Below are positions 8,692 through 16,379 of a stretch of DNA of 64,000 bases, piece after piece. A program made the translations under genes and the position numbers. The stretch comes from Polaromonas sp. OV174. GTDB taxonomy: Bacteria; Pseudomonadota; Gammaproteobacteria; Burkholderiales; Burkholderiaceae_C. Position 1 is the first letter of the stretch, and every line of letters starts with the position of its first letter. The notes beneath the pieces are model-generated. The model was not told where the DNA came from. It did no database searches and was given only the letters and a program-made list of their open reading frames with translations. The DNA is taken from positions 124,001 through 188,000 of the forward strand of contig NZ_FOKZ01000004.1 of NCBI RefSeq assembly GCF_900112285.1, given 5' to 3'.

Positions 8692-10328
8692 ACGCGCGCG
8701 GCATGCCTGTGGCCCGGCTCGAGTCTCTATCCGTAGAAATCACGGGCCAGACGCCGCAGCGCCTGGTTGTCAATAACGTGTCGTTTGAGATTTACCCGGG
8801 GGAGACGGTGTGCGTGGTGGGGGAGTCGGGATCCGGCAAGTCGATGATTGCGCACTCCCTGATTGGTCTTTTGCCGGCGCATGGGGTGCGCCATTGCTCG
8901 GGCCAAGTGTTTTTGGGCGATACCGAGATCAGCGCCTTGCCTGAAGCGGCACTGCGCAAGTTGCGCGGCGCGGCTGTGGGCATGATTTTTCAGGAGCCGA
9001 TGACGGCGCTAAATCCGCTAATGACGATTGGTCAGCAGCTTGGAGAGGTCTTTGGCGCCCACATGTCGATGGGCGCAGTCGCGCGCCGGGACAAGTCCAT
9101 TGAGTTGCTGACGGACGTGCAACTGCCTGACCCAGCCCGCGTGGTGTCTGCTTATCCCTTTCAGCTGTCTGGGGGGCAGCGTCAACGCGTGATGATTGCG
9201 ATGGCACTGGCGTTGGAGCCAAAGCTGTTGATTGCCGACGAGCCTACAACGGCGCTGGATGTGACAACCCAAGCGCAAATCCTGACGCTCATCCGAGAAT
9301 TGCAAATCCGGCGTGGAATCGGCGTTCTGTTCATTACCCACGATTTTGGTGTCGTGGCTGACATTGCTGATCGGGTGCTGGTGATGCAGCAGGGTTGCTG
9401 TGTAGAGTCTGGTCCCGTGGGTGATGTGCTGCGTTCTCCGGCGCATCCCTACACGCGCAAACTGATTGCCGCAGTGCCAGAACTGAAGGATCGGCCCGAC
9501 ACCGACAGTGAGCCCGTGCAGCGCGCACCGTTGCTTCAGGTCAGCGATCTGTGCAAAAAGTATGCCGGGCGCGGCGGTCGCATGACCACTGCCCTGGACC
9601 GCGTCAGCCTTTATGTGGATGCTGGCGAGACTGTCGGTGTCGTGGGTGAGTCCGGTTCAGGCAAGTCCACGTTGGGCAAAGTAGTGGTAGGCCTGCTGCA
9701 GCCAGACAGTGGATCCATCATGTTCGACGGAAGGTCTACCGTGGGCTTGAGCAGGCGCCAGCTCGGCGTTACGCGCCAGCAGATCCAGATGGTGTTTCAG
9801 GACCCTTATGCCTCGCTCAATCCGAGGCACCGTGTGGGCAACATCATTGCCGCCGGACCCATCAATACCGGGGTCGCGCGGGACGTCGCCCACGCCCGCG
9901 CCGCTGAACTGATTCGCATTGTTGGCCTCGCTCCTGGTTCCCTCAGCCGGTTTCCGCATCAGTTTTCAGGTGGCCAGCGACAGCGCATCAGCATTGCGCG
10001 AGCGCTGGCAATGCAACCCAGGCTGCTGATTGCCGATGAGTCGGTGTCGGCCCTGGATGTATCGGTTCAGGCGCAGGTACTGGCGTTGCTGCGCGAAATC
10101 CGGCAGGAGCTTGGGCTGGCTATGCTATTCATCACCCATGACCTGCGTGTTGCGTCTGGTTTATGCGATCGTATCGTTGTAATGCGTGCGGGCGCCATTG
10201 TCGAGCAAGGACCCGCAGCTGACATTTGCGGCGCGCCTGTGCAGGCCTATACCCGCGAACTCATTGACGCCATTCCCGGTAGAAGTTTCAGACATGGCCC
10301 GCCACTGCAGGCGCAAAAACCTGAATGA
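8688..10328 (+). CDS. Dual-domain ABC transporter ATPase (DppD-DppF fusion type)
   Basis: This 546-residue protein contains two complete ABC cassettes, so one polypeptide supplies both ATPase sites. The first cassette has [16 protein letters not shown] and [12 protein letters not shown]. The second has [16 protein letters not shown] and [12 protein letters not shown]; both are followed by switch-histidine segments ([10 protein letters not shown] and [10 protein letters not shown]). A linker with [14 protein letters not shown], typical of DppD C-termini, separates the halves. The ATG overlaps the DppC-like stop. Such fusions are common in Gsi/Yej-type systems. It energises the importer of this operon. 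Confidence 0.93.
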   Translation: MNARGMPVARLESLSVEITGQTPQRLVVNNVSFEIYPGETVCVVGESGSGKSMIAHSLIGLLPAHGVRHCSGQVFLGDTEISALPEAALRKLRGAAVGMIFQEPMTALNPLMTIGQQLGEVFGAHMSMGAVARRDKSIELLTDVQLPDPARVVSAYPFQLSGGQRQRVMIAMALALEPKLLIADEPTTALDVTTQAQILTLIRELQIRRGIGVLFITHDFGVVADIADRVLVMQQGCCVESGPVGDVLRSPAHPYTRKLIAAVPELKDRPDTDSEPVQRAPLLQVSDLCKKYAGRGGRMTTALDRVSLYVDAGETVGVVGESGSGKSTLGKVVVGLLQPDSGSIMFDGRSTVGLSRRQLGVTRQQIQMVFQDPYASLNPRHRVGNIIAAGPINTGVARDVAHARAAELIRIVGLAPGSLSRFPHQFSGGQRQRISIARALAMQPRLLIADESVSALDVSVQAQVLALLREIRQELGLAMLFITHDLRVASGLCDRIVVMRAGAIVEQGPAADICGAPVQAYTRELIDAIPGRSFRHGPPLQAQKPE

Positions 10329-10349
10329 AAAGAACGAAAGGAAAGCACT

Positions 10350-10712
10350 ATGAAGATTGAACGCTTTGATGCCAACGAAAGAATGTGCGACATGGTCGCC
10401 ACTGGACAGTTGGTGTTTGTTTCCGGCCAAGTGCCGGACACGCTGGACGCCACGATCGAGCAGCAAACCAATGAAGTGCTTCGCAAACTCGACGTGATGC
10501 TGGCGCGCGCCGGAACCGACAAGTCACGCCTGTTGACGACGACGATTTATCTCAGTGATTTTCGCCACTATGCGGGCCTAAATTCCGCTTGGGACCAGTG
10601 GGTTGATAAAAGGAGCCCTCCCGCTCGCGACTGCTTCAAACTTGAACTGGCCAATCCTGGCTGGAAGGTGGAGATTGTTGCCACCGCAGTAAGACCAAGC
10701 TACGCACTTTAG
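10350..10712 (+). CDS. RidA family enamine/imine deaminase
   Basis: This 120-residue protein is a YjgF/YER057c/UK114 (RidA) family member. It shows FVSGQVP, the TTTIYLSDFRHYAGLNSAWDQW-type region and the PPARDC block carrying the arginine that binds the substrate carboxylate in active RidA proteins, then VEI near the C-terminus. RidA proteins hydrolyse reactive enamines and imines released by PLP enzymes. Being the last gene of an operon with a PLP-dependent P-protein pair, it probably clears an imine intermediate of that pathway. AGGAAAG lies upstream of the ATG. Confidence 0.88.
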   Translation: MKIERFDANERMCDMVATGQLVFVSGQVPDTLDATIEQQTNEVLRKLDVMLARAGTDKSRLLTTTIYLSDFRHYAGLNSAWDQWVDKRSPPARDCFKLELANPGWKVEIVATAVRPSYAL

Positions 10713-10939
10713 TCTTCCTCGGGCAAGTTGTCACGTACCTGACTGCGTCTTATCTTGTCTAAAAGCTCAATAGTAATCACTCTTGTCCTCTTCTATTTTG
10801 AGGCTTGGTACAACCCACTTAGGCGTCATTTATGCTTCGGGCAGATATCTCTGATTAACTTTGAAAGGCTAAACGTACAAAGGAAAAAAGACGCCAGGAG
10901 TCTTGGCGGCAGAAGAGATTTTCCCAATGCGTGGACTTC
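10713..10939. other. AT-rich spacer after the ridA gene, no gene recognised
   Basis: This stretch is clearly more AT-rich than its surroundings and holds no convincing coding sequence. A 66-codon reading frame crosses it, but it has no family features and would run through the start region of the XRE remnant. No strong terminator hairpin follows ridA. It may mark the edge of an acquired segment. Confidence 0.5.
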
Positions 10940-10953
10940 ACCCGCTTTCGGGT
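10940..10953 (+). promoter_or_regulatory. Short palindrome upstream of XRE remnant (possible operator)
   Basis: ACCCG-CTTT-CGGGT lies ten bases before the start codon of the XRE-type reading frame. XRE regulators often bind palindromes overlapping their own promoter, so this could be a relic autoregulatory site. Only the inverted repeat itself is seen. Confidence 0.35.
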
Positions 10954-10963
10954 AATCGCAGGG

Positions 10964-11107
10964 ATGCAGAAGAAAGACCATCCCCGCCATAACTTGGCCC
11001 GTGCTCTACAAGAAGCCAGGAAGGCTCTCGGCGTCACGCAAGAGGATTTCGTCGACATTTCCAGTCGGACTTACGTCAGCGCGGTGGAACGCGGCTTGTC
11101 GGGGTGA
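10964..11107 (+). pseudogene. Truncated XRE-family helix-turn-helix regulator
   Basis: A 47-codon frame begins MQKKDHPRHNLARALQEAR and continues LGVTQEDFVDIS..YVSAVERGLSG before a TGA. This is a clear Cro/C1-type HTH start that breaks off just after the recognition helix. The domain would normally continue for about 25 to 30 more residues. Just past the stop, a shifted frame reads ELVAVH and another then gives PLLLEN, resembling the usual tail of these proteins. A small deletion plus a frameshift is therefore likely. It is probably a dead gene at the junction between region A and the GC-rich repeats. A functional 47-residue mini-protein is possible but less likely. Confidence 0.6.
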
Positions 11108-11202
11108 GCTGGTCGCGGTCCACCTCTTTTGGAGAATTGCTGGCCGCGGCGCAGGCTTGCCGCGAACTTGCACGGCAGGTCGGTACAGCGGCAGATGTCG
11201 CC

Positions 11203-11290
11203 CCCACGCTTGTCGCTTCGCGTGCCTACGGCGGTTCGCTGCCCACTTCACCCCATGAGGGGGCTCATTTCCCCGGGGACGACCCGTCGG
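11203..11290 (+). repeat. GC-rich interspersed repeat, copy 1
   Basis: The copy begins CCCACGCTTGTCGCTTCGCG and continues into a GAGGGGGCT segment. It is a variant of the element also found at 11309-11420 and inverted at 12582-12680. I recognise this type of element from Comamonadaceae intergenic regions. Confidence 0.7.
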
Positions 11291-11308
11291 AAAATCCCGC
11301 CTCCCTGC

Positions 11309-11420
11309 TTGGCGCTTCGCGTGCTTCGTGGTCCCCCGAGGGGACGGAGCCTGCCTGGGGCGGCCCGGCGCTGCGCACGGCTGTCACCACGCTTGCCGCT
11401 TCGCGTGTTGCCGCCGATGC
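11309..11420 (+). repeat. GC-rich interspersed repeat, copy 2
   Basis: A second tandem copy with GCGCTTCGCGTGCTTCG, CCCCCGAGGGGAC and CCTGGGGCGGCCCGGCGC. It ends with another CCACGCTTGCCGCTTCGCGT start, as if a third partial unit follows. The rest of the interval to 11584 contains a short GTTAAC-A-GTTAAC palindrome (11449-11461) and a weak hairpin (11469-11488), but no gene. Confidence 0.7.
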
Positions 11421-11584
11421 CGAGTTGACCACGCAATAGTGAACCGGCGTTAACAGTTAACTTCAAAACCGGCCTCATCAGAGGTCGGTGAGTTTAAGGT
11501 AAAGATAGCAGTTGTGAAATTAAGTTAAGCGTTGCAGTGACTGCAATCGGTTGCTTAATGTCGCACCCCGCAGCATGCGTTGGT

Positions 11585-12115
11585 TTACAGAGGGTGTTCG
11601 GTATAGAACTTGCCACCGTGAAACAGCAGCGGCGCGGCGCCGGCGCGATGGCTGCAGCGCTCTACCTCGCCGACAAAAATGACATGGTCACCCTCTTCAT
11701 AGCGGCTGCGGTTAAAGCATTCAAAACTGGCGGCAGCGCCGCTCAGCAGCGGTGAGCCGCTGGCGCCTTCGGTGAACAGCACGTCTTTCCAGCGGTCTTC
11801 GCGTTTGCTGGCAAAGCGTTCGGCCAAGTCCTTCTGGTCGGCCGCCAGGATGTTGATGGCGTAGTGCGAGCCGGTGCTCAGCGCCGCCATGGAAGCGGCA
11901 GCCTGCGCCAGGCTCCAGAGCACCAGCGGAGGATTGAGCGACACCGAATTGAAGGAGTTGGCGGTCAGGCCTATCAGCGTGCCTTCGGGCGTGCGCGCGG
12001 TGACTATGGTGACCCCGGTGGCAAACATCGCCAGCGAGGCCCGGAATTCCCGCTGGGAAAAGCTCGGGCTGCTGGCTTGGCGAAGAGGGGAGGGGCTCAA
12101 TAGGGAAGGGGTCAT
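11585..12115 (-). CDS. Flavin reductase-like domain protein (FMN-binding split barrel)
   Basis: This 176-residue protein belongs to the flavin reductase family (HpaC/RutF type). It shows the opening SQREFRASLAMFATGVTIVTA, the flavin-contacting GLTANSFNSVSLNPPLVLWSL block, YAINIL, and the C-terminal HVIFVGEVE..PLLFHGGKFY. Members use NAD(P)H to reduce free FMN for a partner monooxygenase, or are tightly FMN-bound oxidoreductases. It lies downstream of dppA on the same strand but about 280 bp away, with a repeat between, so it may be a separate unit. No oxygenase partner lies close by, so its physiological partner is unknown. Confidence 0.85.
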   Translation of the reverse strand: MTPSLLSPSPLRQASSPSFSQREFRASLAMFATGVTIVTARTPEGTLIGLTANSFNSVSLNPPLVLWSLAQAAASMAALSTGSHYAINILAADQKDLAERFASKREDRWKDVLFTEGASGSPLLSGAAASFECFNRSRYEEGDHVIFVGEVERCSHRAGAAPLLFHGGKFYTEHPL

Positions 12116-12244
12116 TCAACTGCAGCGTTTGGAGCGCACCCGCCGCGGGCGCGCGACCCCCATTTTGCGCTAGAAGGCCCACTGCCCGAGTGGCGCCATC
12201 CAGAGCCGGATTCACCCACGGGGTATGGCTCGATTCCGTCGTTG

Positions 12245-12320
12245 TTCTTTTGCTACTGTTTTAATAGCTGTCTGCGCATATGCTGATTGGGCTGGGGCGC
12301 GTTTTTCTTAAAAATTATCG
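12245..12320. repeat. AT-palindromic interspersed repeat
   Basis: GCTACTGTTTTAATAGCTG is followed by TCTGCGCATATGCTGATTGG and a T/A-rich end. It matches the architecture of the elements near 22.1, 35.4, 37.0, 51.1, 52.3 and 59.1 kb. It fills most of the gap between the flavin reductase and dppA genes; I see nothing else there. Confidence 0.55.
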
Positions 12321-12395
12321 GATCTGGAACGCGCTACGCTCGCCCAGCGCATGCGGGGCGATCATGCTTGTCAGGGCTGCGAAGGGAGATGGCGC

Positions 12396-13310
12396 TTAGC
12401 GCAGCATGGTCGACATGGCCGACAGGCAGTTGATCATGCGCACGGCGGCTTCCACCGTGGGGGCCTCGAAGCTGATCATGTTGCCATCCAGCCGCGTCAA
12501 AGCAGGCCACTGGCAGAACAGGTCGGCCAGCGCCGGACTCTGGGTTTGTATGCGCACGGCGATAGTGCCTGACAACACAAAAGGGAGGGGCGTAGGGCGC
12601 TGCGCCGGGCCGCCCCAAGCAAGCCCAGCCCCCTCGGGGGGCAGCGCAGTACGCGAAGCGACAAGCGTGGGGGCTGTGTTGTGCTGAAGCAGCGCAGCCG
12701 CCACGCCTGCCGCAGCGCCGGCGCGTATGGCCTCGCAGGCCTGCGTGGGCGACAGGCTGATGCCGCTGTTCTGGCCGGTGGCGCGCTTGGTCTGCACAAA
12801 GGTGGCATGCGGGAACAGCGGCCGGTGCTCTTCGATGAAGACATCGTCGCCGCTGGCCATCACCACCGGCACGCCGTATTCGCCGGCCAGCGCGCCATAG
12901 ATGCCGGCCTCGCCCAGCTCGCGTTCGTTCAGGAAGACGCGGGTGAAGGCAAAGCCATTGATGGTGTGGGCCAGAATGCCGCGGCCTTGTGCCCGCGAGT
13001 GGTAGCCGATCATGCAGACGGCACTCACGCCCTCATCGACGCCGGACATCATGCTCAGGTAGCGCGGCTTGCCCATGATGGCCTGGGCCCGCGGGTCCAG
13101 CAGATCCGGCGGCATGTTGCGAAAGCCGCCGTGCGAGTCGTTGACCAGCACTTCGCTGGCGCCGGCGTCGAAGGCGCCGGCAATCGCGGCATTGGCCTCG
13201 TTGGCCATCAGCCGGCGCGCGCGTTCGTACTCGGGGTTGCCGGCGCGCACCTGTTCGGGATGGAAAACGCCGGCGACGCCTTCGATGTCGGTGGAAATCA
13301 GGACTTTCAT
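12396..13310 (-). CDS. dppA: M55 family D-aminopeptidase (DppA-like) with an in-frame repeat insertion
   Basis: This 304-residue protein is an M55 zinc D-aminopeptidase. Every catalytic position of Bacillus subtilis DppA is kept at the same number: zinc ligands D8, E10, H60 and H104, and H115 beside the active site (SGGF-type NDSHGGFRN, IGYHS, LAHTING). DppA releases N-terminal D-amino acids such as D-Ala from short peptides. The start at ATGAAAGTC is chosen because residues 1-10 then match DppA exactly. Residues about 211-243 are not family sequence but translate a GC-rich genomic repeat, which explains the extra length over the usual 274 or so residues. The insertion lies after the catalytic part and keeps the frame. 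It follows the DmpA-type gene by 32 bp in the Gsi-type operon. Confidence 0.88.
   Translation of the reverse strand: MKVLISTDIEGVAGVFHPEQVRAGNPEYERARRLMANEANAAIAGAFDAGASEVLVNDSHGGFRNMPPDLLDPRAQAIMGKPRYLSMMSGVDEGVSAVCMIGYHSRAQGRGILAHTINGFAFTRVFLNERELGEAGIYGALAGEYGVPVVMASGDDVFIEEHRPLFPHATFVQTKRATGQNSGISLSPTQACEAIRAGAAAGVAAALLQHNTAPTLVASRTALPPEGAGLAWGGPAQRPTPLPFVLSGTIAVRIQTQSPALADLFCQWPALTRLDGNMISFEAPTVEAAVRMINCLSAMSTMLR
12582..12680 (-). repeat. GC-rich interspersed repeat, copy 3, inside dppA coding sequence
   Basis: Read on the minus strand the element begins CCCACGCTTGTCGCTTCGCG, continues through CCCCCCGAGGGGGCTG and ends near GGGGCGGCCCGGCGCAGCGC. This is the same unit as in the two copies at 11.2-11.4 kb. 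Here it lies within a reading frame and encodes APTLVASR..ALPPEG..AWGGPAQR, adding about 33 residues to DppA without a stop. Confidence 0.85.
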
Positions 13311-13342
13311 GGGGGCCGCCAAAACAGTGGATAAAGGATGAA

Positions 13343-14413
13343 TCAGGGCGCCAGGCCACCGGGCAGCAGCTCGGCCAGCGCCTGGCGCTTGTGGCCGTTG
13401 CGGCCGGTCACGGCGCTGGCGCACCAGAGCGCGTGAAGAATGGCCTGCTCGGTGCTGTCGACGACGGCCTGGAACAGCCCGTCGATCAGTCCGTCGTGCA
13501 GCATGGCCAGGGCCGGCATGGGCTGGTCGGCTTGCTGGGGCACGGTGTAGGCGGTGGAAAACGCCAGCGCAATGTCGCCGCTGCCATGGCCGAACACCGA
13601 GCCGGTGCGGGCCAGGCCGGCGCCGGCGCGCAGCGCCAGGCGGCGCAGCTGGCGCGCATCGAGCGGCGCATCGGTGGCGATCAGCAAAATGATGGAGCCT
13701 TTTTCGGGCTCTTCTGCCACGGTCGGCTGCGGCTCGGGCGCGCTGGCCAGCAGCGGGGCCAGCCGCTCGCCCAGGGCGTGGCCGGCCAGAATCAGTTGCG
13801 GCAGTTTGCCGAAGTTGGCCAGCACCAGCGCACCGACGGTGTACTCGCCGCCGCCAGCTGCCGGCACCCGGCGCGAGGCCGTGCCCACGCCGCCCTTGAG
13901 GCCAAAGCTGGACATGCCGCGGCCCGCGCCCACCGAGCCTTCCTCGACCTCCCTACCGGCCTGGGCGCAAGCCTGCAGATAGTGCTGCTCGGTGATGGCC
14001 ATGCGCTGGATATCGTTGAGATAGCCGTCGTTGCACTCGAACACCAGCGGATTCACCGTGCTCAGCGCCCGCCCGGTTTCGGGATTGGCGGCGATGCACT
14101 GGCGGATCTGCGCCGTAGCCACGCTGGCGACCGAAAAGGTATTGGTCAGCGCAATCGGCGTTTCCAGCACGCCCAGTTCCTCGACCTGGACCAGGCCGAC
14201 ACTCTTGCCGAAACCGTTGAGCACCACGGCAGCGGCCGGCACGCGGTCGCGAAACAGATCGCCGGCGTGGGGGCGCACCACCGTCACGCCGGTCTGCACC
14301 TCCTTGGCATCCAGCGTCTGGTGGCCAACCGTGACACCGGCGACATCGGTGATGGCGTTGCGGGCTCCGGGCTGAAGGCTGCCCACCTGGGGCAGCAAAT
14401 GGCGAGGCATCAT
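13343..14413 (-). CDS. P1/S58 family aminopeptidase (DmpA / beta-peptidyl aminopeptidase type)
   Basis: This 356-residue protein is a self-processing N-terminal nucleophile aminopeptidase of the DmpA family. Autocleavage is expected between G239 and S240 in the EKGSIILLIATDAPL block, making S240 the nucleophile. The conserved VGALVLANFG block carries the oxyanion asparagine (N200), and ITDVAGVTVGH at the N-terminus is typical. DmpA releases N-terminal D- or L-residues, and BapA relatives cleave beta-peptides. It sits between the Gsi-type permease and dppA, so it probably processes the imported peptides. The ATG doublet leaves the start ambiguous by one codon. Confidence 0.9.
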   Translation of the reverse strand: MMPRHLLPQVGSLQPGARNAITDVAGVTVGHQTLDAKEVQTGVTVVRPHAGDLFRDRVPAAAVVLNGFGKSVGLVQVEELGVLETPIALTNTFSVASVATAQIRQCIAANPETGRALSTVNPLVFECNDGYLNDIQRMAITEQHYLQACAQAGREVEEGSVGAGRGMSSFGLKGGVGTASRRVPAAGGGEYTVGALVLANFGKLPQLILAGHALGERLAPLLASAPEPQPTVAEEPEKGSIILLIATDAPLDARQLRRLALRAGAGLARTGSVFGHGSGDIALAFSTAYTVPQQADQPMPALAMLHDGLIDGLFQAVVDSTEQAILHALWCASAVTGRNGHKRQALAELLPGGLAP

Positions 14414-14438
14414 GAGACGGTCTTCTTCTACTTCTTAC

Positions 14439-15356
14439 TTACAGGCGGTCAATCTTGGGGTCCAGCGCATCGCGCAGGCCATCGCCCAGTAGATTGAAGG
14501 CCAGCACGGTGAAGAAAATGGCCAGGCTGGGGAACAGCGCCACATGCGGTGCGTTGACCATGTCGGCGCGCGCCTCGTTGAGCATGGCACCCCATTCGGG
14601 CGTGGGCGGCTGTGCGCCCATGCCCAGAAAGGACAGGCTGGCCGCCGTGATGATGGAGGTGCCCAGGCGCATGGTGAAATAGACCACGATGGAGGAGATG
14701 GTGCCCGGCAGGATGTGACGCATGATGATGGTCCAGTCGGACGCGCCTATGCTGCGCACCGCCTCGACATAAGTCATCTGCTTGAGCACCAGGGTGTTGC
14801 CGCGCACCAGCCGCGCAAACGCCGGCACGCTGAACACGGCCACGGCGATGACCACGTTGATCATGCTGCTTCCCAGAATGGCGACCACGCCCAGCGCCAG
14901 CAAGATGCCGGGAAAGGCGAACAGCACGTCGGAGATGCGCATCACGATGCGGTCCCACCAGCCTTCGTAATAGCCGGCCAGCAGGCCGAGCACGGTGCCT
15001 AAGGCGCCGCCCACCGCAACCGACAGGAAGCCGGCGGCCAGCGAGATCCGCGAGCCCACCAGGATGCGGCTGAAGATGTCGCGGCCCATAGGATCCACGC
15101 CCAGCCAGTGCTGCCACGAGGGGCCGTCATTGAGCTTGTCGTAGTCGAAGAAATTTTCCGCGTCATAAGGGGAAATGTAGGGGGCAAAAATGGCCACCAG
15201 CACCAGCAGCAGCACAAACACCAGGGCCACGACGGCCACGCGCTGCTTTTTGAACTTGCGCCAGAACTCTGTCCAGGGCGTGCGCACGGCTGCGCTTTGG
15301 GCCACGGCCGTGGCGGGCGCCGCAGCGCTGAGAGTGGTTGAAGAGGACTGTGTCAT
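14439..15356 (-). CDS. gsiD: Glutathione/peptide ABC transporter permease (GsiD/DppC type)
   Basis: This 305-residue permease has a long, Ala/Ser-rich cytoplasmic N-terminus, one membrane helix, the [13 protein letters not shown] motif, then the five-helix core with an EAA loop ([20 protein letters not shown]). It ends [10 protein letters not shown]. The start at MTQSSS is used rather than the more upstream in-frame codons, which overlap gsiC. It lies 7 bp after gsiC. GsiD naming rests on the operon context with iaaA and a dual ATPase as in E. coli iaaA-gsiABCD. Confidence 0.85.
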   Translation of the reverse strand: MTQSSSTTLSAAAPATAVAQSAAVRTPWTEFWRKFKKQRVAVVALVFVLLLVLVAIFAPYISPYDAENFFDYDKLNDGPSWQHWLGVDPMGRDIFSRILVGSRISLAAGFLSVAVGGALGTVLGLLAGYYEGWWDRIVMRISDVLFAFPGILLALGVVAILGSSMINVVIAVAVFSVPAFARLVRGNTLVLKQMTYVEAVRSIGASDWTIIMRHILPGTISSIVVYFTMRLGTSIITAASLSFLGMGAQPPTPEWGAMLNEARADMVNAPHVALFPSLAIFFTVLAFNLLGDGLRDALDPKIDRL

Positions 15357-15363
15357 GGCTGGC

Positions 15364-16284
15364 TCACTTGTAGCGAATGGTGGGGTTGATAAAGCCATAC
15401 AGCACATCGACTATCAGGTTGATCAAAACAAACTCCAGGGAAAACAGCAACACCAGGGCCTGGATGACCGGGTAGTCGCGCATGGTCACGGAATCGACCA
15501 GCAAACGGCCCAGGCCGGGCCAGTTGAAGACGGCCTCCACCACGATGGAGCCGCCCAGCAGAAAGCCGAACTGCAGGCCCATCATGGTGACCACCGGGAT
15601 CAGGGCGTTGCGCAGGCAGTGCTTGAAAATCACCGTGCGCTCTTTCAGGCCTTTGGCGCGCGCGGTGCGCACGAAGTCTTCCTGGATCACCTCGATAAAG
15701 GAGGCGCGGGTGAAGCGCGCCATCACGGCGGCCACGGCGGCGCCCAGCGTGATCGACGGCAAGATGTAGTGCTTCCAGCTGTCGGCGCCCACCGTGGGCA
15801 GCCAGCCCAGCTGCACCGAGAACACCTGCATCAGCAGCATGCCCAGGGCAAAGGCGGGAAAGGAAATACCCGACACGGCAATCGTCATGCCAAGCCGGTC
15901 GGGCCATTGATGGCGAAACACCGCCGAGGTGATACCAATGGCCATGCCAAAGATCACCGCCCAGATCATGCTGGTCAGCGTCAGCATCAAGGTGGGCATG
16001 AAACGCTCGGCAATCTCGGTGGACACCGGCCGGCGTGTGCGCAGCGAGGTGCCAAAGTCGCCTTGGGCAACGTGTTTGAAATAGGTGACGAACTGTTCGG
16101 GCAAGGGCTTGTCCAGGCCCAGCTCCTGACGCACCAGCTCCACCGTTTGCTGGTCAGCGTCTTGTCCTGCGGCTAGGCGCGCCGGGTCACCCGGCAGCAT
16201 GTGCACGAATAAAAACACCAGCACCGCAACGATCAGCAGTGTGGGTGTCAGGCCCAATAGCCGTTTAAGTAAATAGTTCAGCAT
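15364..16284 (-). CDS. gsiC: Glutathione/peptide ABC transporter permease (GsiC/DppB type)
   Basis: This 306-residue permease equals the length of E. coli GsiC when started at MLNYLLKRL. It has LPGDPARL and [10 protein letters not shown] in the first periplasmic loop and a clear EAA segment ([20 protein letters not shown]). The final helix is followed by INPTIRYK. The 95-bp gap to gsiB contains a strong hairpin and U-run that probably lowers permease expression relative to the binding protein. Confidence 0.87.
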   Translation of the reverse strand: MLNYLLKRLLGLTPTLLIVAVLVFLFVHMLPGDPARLAAGQDADQQTVELVRQELGLDKPLPEQFVTYFKHVAQGDFGTSLRTRRPVSTEIAERFMPTLMLTLTSMIWAVIFGMAIGITSAVFRHQWPDRLGMTIAVSGISFPAFALGMLLMQVFSVQLGWLPTVGADSWKHYILPSITLGAAVAAVMARFTRASFIEVIQEDFVRTARAKGLKERTVIFKHCLRNALIPVVTMMGLQFGFLLGGSIVVEAVFNWPGLGRLLVDSVTMRDYPVIQALVLLFSLEFVLINLIVDVLYGFINPTIRYK

Positions 16285-16312
16285 GGCAAAAAGGTATCGA
16301 AACAATCAAAAA

Positions 16313-16340
16313 GCATGCGTCAGCCGGGGCTGACGCATGC
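16313..16340 (-). terminator. Intercistronic hairpin between gsiB and gsiC (attenuator-like)
   Basis: Perfect 13-bp inverted repeat (arms 16313-16325 and 16328-16340) with a 2-base centre. On the coding strand it is followed by CTTTTTG. The hairpin plus short U-run lies between the binding-protein gene and the permeases, a typical place for partial termination or 3'-end protection. Confidence 0.75.
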
Positions 16341-16379
16341 AAAAAAACGTGGACCGGCCAGCAGTCCGCGTCAGGAGGC

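Noticed and set aside
10755-10955. 66-codon frame in the AT-rich spacer
   Set aside because: No family similarity, no ribosome-binding site and poor codon style.
11104-11439. 111-codon frame after the XRE remnant
   Set aside because: Most of it translates the GC-rich repeats and starts inside the XRE stop region; no independent evidence for a gene.
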